A stretch of 64,000 nt of DNA from Acanthacorydalis orientalis (Eukaryota; Arthropoda; Insecta; Megaloptera; Corydalidae). Location of the stretch: positions 30,092,795 to 30,156,794 of the forward strand of contig CM068316.1 of the NCBI GenBank assembly GCA_034766995.1. The letters run 5' to 3'. The position numbers and the translations under genes are program-made. The notes beneath the pieces are model-generated. The model searched no databases, was not told where the DNA came from, and was given only the letters and a program-made list of their open reading frames with translations. Positions 1 to 11,120 of the stretch are shown piece by piece. How positions within the stretch are numbered: the stretch's first letter is position 1; each line of letters starts with the position of its first letter.

Positions 1-340
1 GACTTATTAAAAAAATGTTTAATTTTATATTTCCATTGTTTATATTTAATGTTATGTATTAAAATCACTTATTAGCGATTATTATCATTTCACATCTCTA
101 TTAGTGTAAAGTGATAAAAAAATAAGATTAGCTATCTTCTTTCGAATAATTATTTAACATTAATTATTTAAATAATGAATTTGGTTTTATATACAAAAGT
201 TTATTGTTATAAAAACACATCTTATATTTTTCATAATATTTACTTTAAAAAAATAATATTTCACCCTATATAGTTATCATAAATTTAAATCTAATTTATA
301 TACACGCAAAAATTTAGATTCCCTTTTAAAAAGATTTGGA
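1..340. other. AT-rich sequence, no gene seen
   Basis: Very AT-rich DNA with stop codons in all frames. No repeat, RNA or coding signal was recognised. Confidence 0.6.
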
Positions 341-344
341 GAGT

Positions 345-585
345 TATTTACAAACACGTGTGCTTCTACTGAATTCGTGTTTTCATACAACACATTTGAC
401 ACAAAAGATAGTGAAACGCGTGTGTAAACGTTAGCAGTCACGGACGTACTGAATCGTCGGGTGGTATTACAGTCGTTGTGTTCCCTGGTTGTAACGACGC
501 TAACAACGCCGCTCGTCGTTACTAACGATTCTCATGTAATGATTCTGCTACGAACTATAAGGTTCGGAATGTTCCAATGATGGTT
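345..585. other. CpG-dense, GC-richer patch of unknown origin
   Basis: This patch stands out from its surroundings: it contains well over a dozen CpG dinucleotides, for example in GAAACGCG, GACGTACTG and AACAACGCCGCTCGTCG, whereas the flanking DNA is almost pure A/T with few CpGs. It has no long ORF. It could be a promoter or untranslated first exon of a host gene, or the remnant of an unrecognised repeat. No TATA box, splice donor or terminal repeat is convincing enough to decide. Confidence 0.4.
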
Positions 586-640
586 GTGGATTAAAATCAG
601 TAATTTGTGAAAAATGTAAAAAAATGTGTTTTTTAATTAT

Positions 641-643
641 ATG

Positions 644-692
<49 letters not shown>

Positions 693-723
693 GTATGTAT
701 GTATATATATATATATATATATA
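641..723. repeat. (TA)n microsatellite with TATG interruptions
   Basis: About 80 bases of alternating TA broken by TATGTA units. One of about sixty such arrays in the window. Confidence 0.95.
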
Positions 724-917
724 GTATATATTATTTTTTATTTATACATATAATTAAACTATACAAGACAGAAATTTAAATTATTGATTTATTTGAGAAA
801 AAATGGTAAATAATGCTTTATTATTTTTTTTTCAATTTATATTTTTTTAATATTTATCGTAACGAATATCGATTCTGTTAAATAAGTGTATCATATACAT
901 TTATTTATCTATTTAAA

Positions 918-1064
918 TCATCATCATTATTATCATCATCAGCCTTTGTCAATACATTGCTAGATAAAGGCATCTTTCATGATTTTCCATTTTGTACTAT
1001 TGAATATTTCTCCACTGATTTCCAAAAAAATATAATTTCCTTATCCTACCTGTCCATTGGGCTC

Positions 1065-1068
<4 letters not shown>
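918..1068 (-). mobile_element. 3' end of an RTE-like non-LTR retrotransposon
   Basis: Read on the minus strand, this stretch ends in the GATGATGATG-type tail common to insect LINEs. Just before the tail it matches the last coding bases and 3' end of the plus-strand LINE remnant at 6133-6885: both have the AAATCATG...CCTTTATC.AGCA block. Only the terminus is present, as expected from a 5'-truncated insertion. The clade (RTE-like) is inferred from the other copy. Confidence 0.5.

Positions 1069-1069
<1 letters not shown>

Positions 1070-1115
<46 letters not shown>
1070..1115. repeat. (TA)n microsatellite
   Basis: 46 bases of uninterrupted TA next to the LINE end. Confidence 0.95.
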
Positions 1116-1117
<2 letters not shown>

Positions 1118-1305
1118 TTTGATAAATTCGCTAAATTTCTATGAGATGGCGATACCATCCATTTGGTATTGCCACAGTTACCAAGTGTCACTTTTCAAAT
1201 TAGCATAAGCGAAATTTCAGCTTGAAGCGACGCGTTGTTCACGCTCTACAGATGTTTAAACCAGCGATTGTGACAGTTGTCGCAAAAATGGGAGAAAACG
1301 AGCAT
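1116..1305. other. unassigned spacer, possibly part of a mariner fragment
   Basis: Slightly GC-richer DNA between the TA array and the plus-strand mariner fragment. Its right half may be the diverged upstream part of that fragment, but no motif could be matched. Confidence 0.3.
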
Positions 1306-1472
1306 GTTTTTTGCGTCAATTCGTCACCATCATGACATGGATCACCACTACATATCTGAGTTGAAGTAGCAGTCAAACAATGGACAACGACTGGTAAAAA
1401 TGCGCCGAAGAAGGCGAAGACAATTTTGTCGGCTGAGAAGGTGATGGGCACTATTTTTGGGATTCCCTCCCT
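1306..1472 (+). pseudogene. mariner-like transposase fragment, second family
   Basis: Plus-strand reading frames, joined over two small indels and a TAG, resemble the catalytic core of a common insect mariner-like transposase. First comes FLRQFVT, which normally precedes the first catalytic Asp. Then come a His-His-Tyr patch, APKKAKTILSA, and the start of the Val-Met-x-Thr-x-Phe strand. The first catalytic aspartate is not visible where it is expected (ATC ATG ACA TGG). Only about 55 codons survive. The fragment ends where the oppositely oriented mariner at 1478-2481 begins, so two families abut here. Family assignment is from motif memory, not a search. Confidence 0.55.
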
Positions 1473-1477
1473 TTACG

Positions 1478-2344
1478 AAAGACCTTACTCTATAACAATT
1501 GGTCGAAATGATTAAATAAGTGATCATATGTTTGCGAGATGTCTGGTAGTAAGGTGGATGAGGTAATGTTTCATAACCCAATTAATTTAACTTTTAGGTA
1601 GTCAATTGTGCGATGTGCGCTCATGCAGCAAGATTAGACCTTTTTGATCAACCAGTTCAGCGACCAGATGTCTCAGTTCTTGGTACATTTTATAGATTTC
1701 TTGATAATAACTCTCAATTGTAATGGTTTGGTCAAGATTTAAAAACACGTAATGGATTATATAGATCGCAAACCACCAAACAGTCACCATAATTTTCTTT
1801 TGGTGTAATTTCGATTCCGTATAAAGCTTTCGGACTTCATTTTTCTCCAATCATTGTGCAGACCGCTTTATGTTGTCGTAAAGATTCAGTTTTCGTCAAA
1901 CGTTACAATACGATCAAGAAATTGATCATTTCTGTTGCGTTAAAGAAGCGTAGAACAAACTTCATAACGGAGGTTTTTTGAGTTTTCGTTCAATTAATGC
2001 AGCACCTTTTTGTCAAGCTTTTTTAATTTTTCTAGCTCTTTTAATTGGTACAGAATTATTGGATGACCAACGTCTAGCTGTTGTGAAAGATCTCAAATTG
2101 TTATACGTGGTTCTGATTCAACTAACGCCTGCAATTTGTCGTTAAGAACTGAAGATGAATTCTCACGATCTTCCACATTCTCAAAATTCTCATCCCCAGT
2201 ACAAAATTTTTGGAACCACCATTGGACCATGAATAACTTAGAACACCCACACCAAAATCATCGTTTAGTTTACGAGTACTTTCTACTCTTTTACCACCCG
2301 TTTTGAACACATACAAAAATTACTCTTATTTTCTTCTTTCCCAT
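1478..2344 (-). pseudogene. mariner transposase pseudogene
   Basis: The start is an ATG at 2344, followed by a Lys-rich N-terminus. A frameshift follows within about 11 codons, then FKTGGKRVESTRKLNDDFG, which is the mariner N-terminal helix-turn-helix region. Later come LKKLDK, FLDRIVTFDEN (first catalytic Asp at the expected place), LHQKKIMVTVWW, GLILLHE and YETLPHPPYY. The second Asp site reads HER rather than HDN. The third, PTDYH in relatives, reads TYDH. There are several frameshifts and stops. The order and spacing fit a mariner (IS630-Tc1-mariner) transposase of about 345 residues lacking its C-terminus. It cannot be active. Confidence 0.8.
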
Positions 2345-2481
2345 CTTTCTTTCAATTGTCAGACCGAAAAATGAGCTTTAAATTAATATTAATATAAGCA
2401 TTATGAAATGACACTTTCATTAAAAAAGTTAAGGTTAGAATTCGGAAAATAGGAATCGTAATTATTTCCCTAACAACCTAA
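1478..2481 (-). mobile_element. decayed mariner element, right (5') end retained
   Basis: The right end reads, on the minus strand, TTAGGTTGTTAGGGAAATAA. This is a diverged form of the terminal repeat TTAGGTTGGTAGAAAAATAA seen in the short derivatives elsewhere in the window. The left (3') end is missing: the element stops at about 1478 against a fragment of another mariner family. It is the only copy in the window that keeps the middle of the transposase, so it represents the longer relative of the deletion derivatives. A (TA)n array starts directly after its right end. Confidence 0.75.

Positions 2482-2485
<4 letters not shown>

Positions 2486-2551
<66 letters not shown>
2486..2551. repeat. 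(TA)n microsatellite
   Basis: 66 bases of TA immediately beyond the mariner end. Mariner targets TA, so the element may have landed in or beside this array. Confidence 0.95.
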
Positions 2552-2555
<4 letters not shown>

Positions 2556-3442
2556 TATATATTTACATATATTTAATTATATCTTTGATTATGATTACTG
2601 AAACACTGGAAACTAATTATATGAATCAGCTATTTAGAAAAGAATATTTTATATGTATATATATATATATAACAATTTTGAATTATTTAAAATTTACTAA
2701 CTTTTCTATAATACTTCTAAATTTATCAACGAAAAGAGTTAATTTCTGCTTCAATCTCAAATCCTAATGTTTTTAATGAAGAATGTTAATGTTATTAACT
2801 ATATATTGAAAAGCTATTAATAGAAAATAAATTTCCCAATCTTTACCAGTATTTAACAATTGTTACAAATATTATTATATAACTGTTTGTTATTACAGAG
2901 CTATAAACTGTAAGCGGTAACATGTGGATATAAAATGTGTTATAAAAAATCTCAATATTAAACTTCAACTTTGTTACATGTCAGATATATTTTCTGATAT
3001 GTTTGATATAAAAAGTATAACATATTAACCGAATTGTATTTTTATTAAACATAAAAACCAAAGTACTGGATTATTAAATAATATATTTAATAGCAGTGGT
3101 AAATATAAAACTACATCATATAAAACCCACTTGAATATAAGAAATAAATATGTATTCACAAAGTAAAAATATATGTGGCAGTTGAATATATGTTCATTAT
3201 ATTGTAATATTTTTAATATTGATTTGAATACTTCTTGGAAATTTTGAAAACAAATAATACTGTTATGGATATGTAGCATGCACTATAATGTTAAAATTCT
3301 TTTCATAAACAAATGATATATTTTAAGCTACAATTTAAAACAAAGATGGATTTAAATCTTTATTCAAATTAAATGTATTTTTGTATTTTTAACAAATCAT
3401 AAAATTCAATGGTTTCGGATGTATGATAATTATAAACTGTTA

Positions 3443-3522
<80 letters not shown>

Positions 3523-3831
3523 ATTTAATTATTGTTCAACTATTATAGTTTTCATAACTCTTGTAAATAGAAATAACTCTGTATTTACTTTTTAAGAATT
3601 TTAATATCAGCACACCAAAAAATTATTTACCGAATGTATGATATTAGAATTTTAGTAAAATTAATTTATATATTTTCTAGGAAAGTTTGTGTGAAAAGGA
3701 ATATATTTTTTTTGAAGTGTCAATTTCATTGCTCAAATTTAAAGTAATTTAGTTTTAAAATGAAAATTCTACACAATTAGGTACAGAATATTATACAGTA
3801 TCTTGATACTTTATCCAGGTATAGTAATTAC
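2552..3831. other. AT-rich sequence with TA arrays, no gene seen
   Basis: Contains a (TA)n array at about 3444-3525. Short ORFs here are AT-rich, lack recognisable motifs and show no coding bias. Confidence 0.6.
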
Positions 3832-3968
<137 letters not shown>

Positions 3969-3981
3969 TTATCAGTAGGAA

Positions 3982-4209
3982 AAAAAATTTCGTGCTAGGG
4001 GCTATATCCTTGAAGAAGGTCGCGGGAGACCTTCTTCAGTTCATAATTGAAGGCGTTAATTAAATCAGAACCACACACAACAATTCAAGAGTTTGTACAA
4101 AATTAAGGCGTTAGTCATCTAACAATTCTGGAGCACTGAAAACCATTTAATTAAAAAATGTATATGAATTTGAATGTTGTAAACCGCAATTGTTTTCTTA
4201 CCACCCTAA
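3982..4209 (+). mobile_element. 5'-truncated mariner deletion derivative (copy B)
   Basis: Begins at AAATTTCGTGCTAGGGGC, which aligns with the same block in the copy at 59254 (AAATTCGTGCTGGGG). It then follows the family sequence through the block for AQKL-like and HPTVL-like residues, crosses the shared deletion junction near 4150-4165, and ends in a TIR whose reverse complement is TTAGGGTGGTAAGAAAACAA. The 5' TIR and first 300 or so bases are absent, and a TA array lies to the left. A 20-bp near-palindrome at 4013-4034 (AGAAGGTCGC.GGAGACCTTCTT) lies inside the copy. Confidence 0.75.
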
Positions 4210-6068
4210 TATTTTAAAGTTAGATATTTTGTTTTTACTATGTCTATATCATATTATTAAATTAAATCAAAATAAAAATAGTTAAAATTTCCATAATGAT
4301 CCAGATTTAAATCTGTTTTCATATCTATGACTATTGAGAATGGTAAAAGTATTTTATGGAAACAAGTTGTAAAGGAAGCTGAATTAAAAATCCAAACCTA
4401 ATATTTTATTTGAGAAAGGAATGCATTGCTGCGAATTAAAGGTAATATTAAAGACATGTAGCCTATTGATAACTTTTGAAATTAAATCTTTCATTAATTT
4501 AGGGCATTGGCATAATATTGATAACTCTAAGAAAAATCTAAGAAGGAAGTTGGTATTTTATCAATTAAAAAGTCGTATTAAAAGAATTTAAAGATGAAAT
4601 ATAATGTCAAAAATTAATTAAAAGTCGCTTTTCTTCTTTTTGAATTTGTTAATTTTTTACATCTACAATATATATTTTCGGTTCGTCATCAAACTTTCAT
4701 ATTCTCTCTCCGAATCTCTGAAATTATTTTAAAAAAAACAATAGTGTTAAAGAAATCCAATAAGTTATTAATGCATAATTAAAATAAAAAAATCAGTATT
4801 TTGAGTTAAAGTTTAGAAATTTATTAGAGATAATCAATATTGTCATCAAATCACAAAAAATTATGATCAAAGCAACGATTAAAAATAGTCAATGAATGTT
4901 TATTGAATATTTTGTTCACAAAAAAATATAGCTTGTATGGCGACTGAAAAATTAATTTATAGAAATAAAATATTATCCAATAAATTATATTTAAGTTTGT
5001 TTTTTAATAGAAATTTCGTTGAATTATAACGGAAAAATATAGTAAGATATAAATAACAGCTAGAAAAAAATTGAAGAAAAATAACTGATTATTGCTTTTT
5101 TTATTTTACAAAAATTAATGAAAATAAATTAAAAATCCGAATGATTTTATTGTATTATGATTAATTTAAATAGAAATAATGTATCTACGGTATCAAATAG
5201 TAAAAAGTTGGATCGTTTGCATCATAAATTTGTCAGATATTTGATTGATATATTTAATAGAACGAAGAGTGTATTGACAAGCTCTATTAAAAATTAATGC
5301 AAATATATAACAGTTTAAATAAAGTTCTTAAACACAAAGTTAACATTTTACCATATCTTTTTAGTGATTATATCGCCTTGAAATTAATCGCTGTTGCCTT
5401 ATAAATCCGACATCCTCATATGAATATAGATATTGGCTAAAACACAATATAATTGTGTTAGTTTTTAATAATATAATTTTTTTTAAATTACTTTTTATTT
5501 ACCTCAACAGAATTAATTCGCATTTGACATTTAACCTACGAATTCATAAAATTGCCTGATTTGTGATTTCTAAATATAATTAAGCCTTACATATGTCAAT
5601 TAAAAAAATAATACCGTTGATAATTAATTAAAATACGAAAGTGAGTTTTTTGTACAAATGACAATAAATTCAATGCATATTAAATGTAATATTCAATACT
5701 TAATTTAATGTAACAAATTTTAACTTCATTTATTTATTATTCAAGAAAGAAAATAATCTATACGGTTTACAAGTATAATATACATTATCGCTAAAATTCT
5801 CTAATAGACTCCAATCTTCCATTGATTTTTAATATGATATTTTACGAAATTTTATTTAATATGTTGTTCTTTGTTAATTGTTATACATTATAAAATATAC
5901 TAAAGAAATTAATATATAATAACAATGTAACATTTATTATTTTTCACTCAAGCGTGAAATTTCTTTTAAATTAAGATTGTATTGCATTGTATAGTACCAG
6001 ATTATCATAAGAAGTTTGTTATACAAACTTTGAATAATCTTTTTATCCGTTTAAATGAGAAGTATATA

Positions 6069-6072
<4 letters not shown>
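4210..6072. other. AT-rich sequence, no gene seen
   Basis: About 1.9 kb of AT-rich DNA without arrays, long ORFs or recognisable elements. Confidence 0.6.
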
Positions 6073-6106
<34 letters not shown>

Positions 6107-6132
6107 TGTATATATATATATATATATATATT
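6073..6132. repeat. (TA)n microsatellite
   Basis: TA array with one AAATATG interruption, just upstream of a LINE fragment. Confidence 0.95.
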
Positions 6133-6884
6133 CGTAAGTATTCCTGAAGAGCTAAAAAAGGAGATAGAACATTTAGATGATGCTAGTCAAAAAATTGTCC
6201 TAAACGTGAACCACGAAAAAATCAGTGGGTTTGTTTGTCCGAAGAAAATTGAAATAAATTGAACAGAAATAGAAGTTACGAAGTATCTCTATCTAAGGTA
6301 GCTTATCAACAAGGATGGATCATTCATTGAAGAAGTAAATAAGAGAGTAAAAATGTGATGCAGGTCATTTGGAGGAAAAGCCTTGATATTTAAATCAACA
6401 ATTCCACTTTTCTGAAAGAAAAAAGTATTGATCAATGTATATTACCAATCTTACATACGGTAGAGAAATATGGGTGCTTAACGCAAAAATCATTCAGACC
6501 TCAAACAACACAGAGAAGTATGGAAAGATGCATGCTAGTAATAACAAGACGAGATACAAAAAAAATAGAATGGATACGAAAATAAACAGGAGTCACAGAT
6601 GAAGTAAGAAGAGTTAAGAGTTTTAAATAAAAATGAGCAGGGCATGTTGCAAAAAGAGAAGATAACTAACGGATAACAGAATTTTTTTGCTGGGAACCAA
6701 AGAATATCAAAAGACCAAGAAAGAGACAATAAACAGGTGGGATAAAGAAATTAAAAAAAATTTATTGTAAAATTTAAAATTTTAAAATTTTTATTGGAAA
6801 TCAATGGAAAATAGAGACATTCAATCGTACGAAATGGGAAATCATGGCCTTTATCCAGCAGTGAATTGACAGAATTTGGTGATA

Positions 6885-6885
<1 letters not shown>
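6133..6885 (+). pseudogene. 3' part of an RTE-like non-LTR reverse transcriptase
   Basis: Joining frames over several indels gives the C-terminal half of a LINE polyprotein. It starts with ELKKEIEHLDDASQKI, followed by EKISGFVCPKKIEIN, then LINKDGSFIEEVNKRVKM, SFGGKALIFKSTIPLF, TYGREIWVLNAKI, RSMERCMLVI, a Trp-Ala-Gly-His-Val-Ala-like patch, RPRKRQ and a final MGNHGLYPAVN before a stop. The HLDDAS, YLG-like, SMER and AGHVA landmarks in this order are typical of the elements often annotated as endonuclease-reverse transcriptase in insects. The catalytic Y-x-D-D motif lies upstream and is lost by truncation. Stops and indels make it non-functional. A TA array starts right after the coding end and may be its 3' tail. 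Confidence 0.75.

Positions 6886-6936
<51 letters not shown>
6886..6936. repeat. (TA)n array at the LINE 3' end
   Basis: The array begins about 20 bases after the LINE stop codon, where a tail of simple repeats is expected for an RTE-like element. Confidence 0.9.
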
Positions 6937-6944
<8 letters not shown>

Positions 6945-7386
6945 TAAATATGTTTATACTGTAAAAATCTGAGATTTTTATTAAATTACTTCGTCTTAAA
7001 TTATGTATATTTTGATATTTATATAGAAAAACTATTTAAGTATACATTTATAAATGTACAAAATAATATAATGATGTATCATTATATTATATCCAGAATG
7101 AAATGTATTCCATTCTGGATAATTGATTGGTTATATAGTATTTTAGGGTACGCCAATAACAATGGTTCATTCTTGTTGTTTAATAATAAATTTGTTGTTA
7201 TATTCTTCTTCATTACGATAACTATTATGTTTTCATTCTTTATCTTAACAATAATATTAATGTAATAATATAATATAAAATAATATTTAATTTATAAAGT
7301 AAAATACTTCACACTCTCTCACTATATTAATGAAATCGTTATGAATATTTTTATCGCAAAAATATTTTAAGATATATACATACATT

Positions 7387-7449
<63 letters not shown>

Positions 7450-7783
7450 ATAAGTCGTCATCAAAATAATAACAAAAATAATTGAATTGAAAATAATAAA
7501 ATAAATAATATAAATAGAGTATAGAAAAGACTGTTAGTCGAAAAAATATTAGTCAATCACTGTCTAGTCGTTAAAAATAGACACTTTTGATCAATGCAAA
7601 AATAGATTGAATTCAGCTTTCGGCATATTTTATGTTATATCATTTGTCAAAACCGTTGTCGGAATGTTGAACAAGTTTGAAACTCAACTTTTTGAAATAT
7701 TTTTTTTAAATTTACAAAAGAAGACATGATATCGAAAAAATTATTAACACTCTGTTTTATTAATTACATACATACTATACATA

Positions 7784-7879
<96 letters not shown>

Positions 7880-8430
7880 AATATATACATATATATGTAT
7901 ATGTCTGGTCGTGTAGATTGATTTGTGATATTGTAGTTAATTAGATATTTTTAACTCTATTATATTATACTTAACCATATAGATTATTACTATCTTTGAA
8001 GTAATAATAGAAAAGTGAAATTAATGTTTTATGATATTTTCATAAGCTTTTAAATTGATAATTTGATTTAAAATTATGCTAACAAGAAAATAGTTTATAT
8101 TTGTTCTTAAAAATCTGATTTAATCTGAATATCAGAGAAACAGGTGTAAGATTTTCGTAAACTATAAGCGTTCTATTTTTGTGGCATCATTGCATGATAA
8201 GAGTTAATTTGATGAATATCATTCAGAAAAGAATCATGTCGTGACTAGTTTGTTATTGAATGGGACAATTATCTATATATAAAAATGTTACTAGAAATTT
8301 TACTACTATTTAATATTTTTCTGAAAGAATATGCATTTCAAGTTTACTGAAAAAATGTAATTTTAAAAAATGTGAAATAATTACAAAATTTAATATTTTA
8401 ATAATCGTAAGAGTTTCAATTTTATTTTTA
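6937..8430. other. AT-rich sequence with TA arrays, no gene seen
   Basis: Contains (TA)n arrays at 7390-7445 and 7789-7902 (the latter with TATG interruptions). An 8-bp stem (CCAGAATG/CATTCTGG) lies near 7095-7120. No coding signal. Confidence 0.6.
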
Positions 8431-8439
8431 AGAACCCAA

Positions 8440-8535
8440 GGGGCTCTTCTCCCTACTCTATCCGTTTGTGGACCACCGGTGTTTCCATCTTCGCTCGCTT
8501 TGCTTGTTCTCTATAAGTGCAAACAATTTTTAAAT
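8440..8535 (-). other. GC-richer patch, probable Helitron 3' flank
   Basis: On the minus strand this reads AAGCAAAGCGAGCGAAGATG and then a GC-rich stretch with ACCGGTGGT. It lies about 100 bases downstream of the helicase remnant on the same strand. Short GCGAGCG-type runs are common near Helitron 3' ends. No clear terminal hairpin plus CTRR was found, so the end is not placed. Confidence 0.35.
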
Positions 8536-8628
8536 GAAATATGAAAAGCGAAATAAAGATTTTTTCTAATGAAACTTATTTTTTGATTTTAAATGAAACT
8601 GAAAATAATGAAACTGAAAAGAAAACTT

Positions 8629-8790
8629 ATTGTAAACTTGTTCTAAAATTTCTGTGTACACGATATTCCCAATTGATTTGTGTTTTTCTGTTCACTAAAA
8701 CGTGATACCATGCTTAGAGATACGAGTACATCTGAAAAGATCAATATACAACTGGCCGTTCCCGAATACTGTTTCTATCTGACTATTTTA
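8629..8790 (-). pseudogene. Helitron-type (Pif1-like) helicase C-terminus
   Basis: In one minus-strand frame, the peptide VFGNGQLYIDLFRCTRISK is followed about 25 codons later, past two stops, by SIGNIVYTEILEQ. The first matches the helicase motif VI region of Helitron RepHel/Pif1-like helicases (usual form G-H-G-Q-L-Y-V-A-x-S-R). The second matches the usual end of the protein (N-I-V-Y-x-E-I/V-L). Upstream, 8790-8880 resembles the TINKSQGQ region in shifted frames. The rest of the Rep and helicase domains was not found within the window. The mariner at 9009 is about 220 bases upstream of this frame. Confidence 0.6.
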
Positions 8791-9008
8791 TTGGAATTGA
8801 CGAACATGACGATTCGCGAAACATCAGAAATGATCTGGAATAGAAATAGTTAATGTGCTACTTGTAGAGTACAACGGGGTGAGCAGCATTGCGAAAAGAT
8901 GGTCTACATGAAAAAGAAATTGTTTTATGGAAATTTTACGATGGAATTATTTTTTATATATAGAAAGGTAATACACAGATTGTGATTTAATTGTTTTTTA
9001 AAAATGTA

Positions 9009-9038
9009 TTGGGTGTTGGAATCAATTCGTAGCGTTTT
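9009..9038. repeat. left TIR of the full-length mariner
   Basis: About 30 bp. It pairs with 10266-10295 in inverted orientation with two differences. Confidence 0.93.
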
Positions 9039-9090
9039 CTTCATGAAAAAAGATCGTTTATTTTAAATGAAATTAGAAAAAAACATATCG

Positions 9091-10123
9091 TTAAAAGTAT
9101 TGTCAATCGTTAGCTACTACTTTTTCATATCTTTCGTGCAGGAGACGAATACCACATCGAAGAACGCCTCGTCTTTAGATGCAATCCACGAATCGACCCA
9201 TTTTTTGCAATCTTCATAAAAAGTGAGCTTCTTCCCAAACAGACCATGACTCATCGATGAAAACAAGTAGCAATCAGAGGGAGAAATACCTGGAGAATAC
9301 GACAGGTGGGGTAGGACTTCCAATTTGAGCGTTTCCAAGTATGTTTTGACCGGTTTTGCAACGTGCGGACGAGCATTGTCGTGCTGCAAAATCACTTTAT
9401 TGTGTCTTTCAAAGTATTCCGGCCGTTTTTATTCAATTCACGGCTCAAGCGCATCAATTGTAGTCGGTAGCAATCCCCAGTGATGGTTTCATTCAGTTTG
9501 AGCAACTCATAGTAGATCACACCGTTATGATCCCACCAAATACAGAACATGAGCTTAGATCCATGGATATATGGCTTCGCCGCTGGTGTTGATGGTTGGC
9601 CGGGCTTAACCCATGACTTTCTGCGCTTAAGATTGTCGTAATTGATCCACTTTTCATCGTTCGTAACAATTCGATGCAAAAATCTCTTCCTTTTCTCCCG
9701 TTGAAGCACTAGTTCACAGGTAGAAAAACGCCTTTCAACATCCCTCGGTTTCAATTCGTATGGGACCCAATTTCCTTGCTTTTGGATCATTCCCATGGCT
9801 TTAAGGCGTTTTCCTACCGTTGACAAGTCAAATCCCAACGATTCAGACAATTCTTGAAGTGTTTGACATGGGTCTTCATTAAGCAATGCCTCCGATTCTT
9901 CATCGTCGAACTTTTTCGGCTGTTCAGGTCGTTCTTTGTCTTCCAAGTCGAAATCACCACTTTTAAAACGTGCAAACCACTTCCGACACGTTTTCTCAGC
10001 TAGAGCATGGTCACCATAAACTTCGACTAAAATACGATGACTTTCGGTAACACTTTTTTTCATGTTAAAGTAATGAAGTAAAACTCCCTGCAAAAACAAT
10101 TTATCCGGCACGAAATTCGACAT
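9091..10123 (-). pseudogene. mariner transposase (DD34D), frameshifted
   Basis: Starts at ATG 10123 (MSNFVPDKLFLQGVLLHYF) and runs open for 243 codons to 9392. The N-terminal helix-turn-helix region ends near residue 110. The first catalytic Asp is in TNDEKW (about residue 154). A one-base loss in an A run near 9425-9432 moves the frame. The next frame (9395-9117) has the second Asp in LQHDNARPH and the third in SPSDCYLF, with exactly 34 residues between them, so DD34D is intact. A second shift near 9160 moves the C-terminus to a third frame that ends LRCGIRLLHERYEKVVAND. A TGA at 9103-9105 then falls where a Gly codon is usual, and the natural stop would be 9091-9093. Two frameshifts and a nonsense codon make it inactive, but decay is recent. 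Confidence 0.92.
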
Positions 10124-10265
10124 ATTCGATAAAGTACAAAGTGCTGTTATTTACGCTTCAACCAAATGACATATACTGAAACTGACACCTAAGGACAGCG
10201 GTTTTACGGGGAATATTTGGTTAAAGGGAACAATGAAATAATGTACTACCTACGCCATCTCTTGT

Positions 10266-10295
10266 AAAACGCTACGAATTAATTCCAACACCTAA
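10266..10295. repeat. right TIR of the full-length mariner
   Basis: Inverted copy of 9009-9038, ending CCAACACCTAA before the TA duplication. Confidence 0.93.
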
Positions 10296-10297
10296 TA

Positions 10298-11089
10298 TTT
10301 TTGTAAAAGTCGGGTTATGTAGTATATGTTTTAAATTGCCATAGTAATTTTGGTTAATAAAAAAGTAAAATCCTTTTCATATTTTATTTTATTTATATAT
10401 TTTATACCTTAAAGTTTATTTTTAAAAAAAGTTAAATATTTTTAAAATGTATCAAAGGGCTTAAAAATAAATCAACGGAATTTCGTTTATTAAAATTATT
10501 TATTTAAATGATACGAAATATTCGAATATTGATATAAGTATATAGAGAGAAAAATTCAAAGAGAAAATAATAAAATATCCGTCAATAATGTTATAGTTAT
10601 GTGGAATGGTTTGTTTAGCGTGCTAGAATAATTGTAATAGTTTCAAAATTTTCTACTAGTAGTTAGACATAGGTATAAAATATACATTTATAACATTCCG
10701 TTGATACGTTATCCTGTTGGTCTCCTATTTCTTGGATCCGCTAAATGTTTGTTCTACATTGCTAGTTTCGAGATGACTATCATCTTGAAATTAATCTTGA
10801 ATTTCATGAGATGTCAAAGACTATTTTCTGCTAGTGTAGGAAATGTTTATTATATTACATCTAGTATTTAAACAATGTGTGTATGAGTAAAAATAAGCTA
10901 AAAAATTTTTGAACAAAGGTTAGTATAAATTAGAAATACGACTGTTAAAAATCAATCATTTTCTAGAGAAAATAAATATATGTACTATTTTTTTATGAGA
11001 TATAAAACATAACATTTACAACTTAATAATATTCTAACTGATAGTCAGAGTATTATCATAGTTGAATTGTTCATTTAATAATCGTTACA

Positions 11090-11120
<31 letters not shown>

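Larger units (their letters stand above)
9009..10295 (-). mobile_element. mariner element, full length, both TIRs and TA duplication
   Basis: A 1,287-bp element. The left end is TTGGGTGTTGGAATCAATTC. The right end, read inward, is TTAGGTGTTGGAATTAATTC. The match runs on to GTAGCGTTTT, giving TIRs of about 30 bp with two mismatches. A TA dinucleotide flanks each end (9007-9008 and 10296-10297), the standard mariner target duplication. The length fits a complete mariner (about 1.3 kb). It is the best preserved element of the window. The sequence gives a distinct family from the others here; a rosa-type affiliation is suggested by residues around HDNARPHVAKPVK but is tentative. Confidence 0.95.

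Noticed and set aside
1239..1451. 70-codon minus-strand ORF
   Set aside because: It lies antisense to the plus-strand mariner fragment at 1306-1472, whose motifs are recognisable; the minus frame is a shadow.
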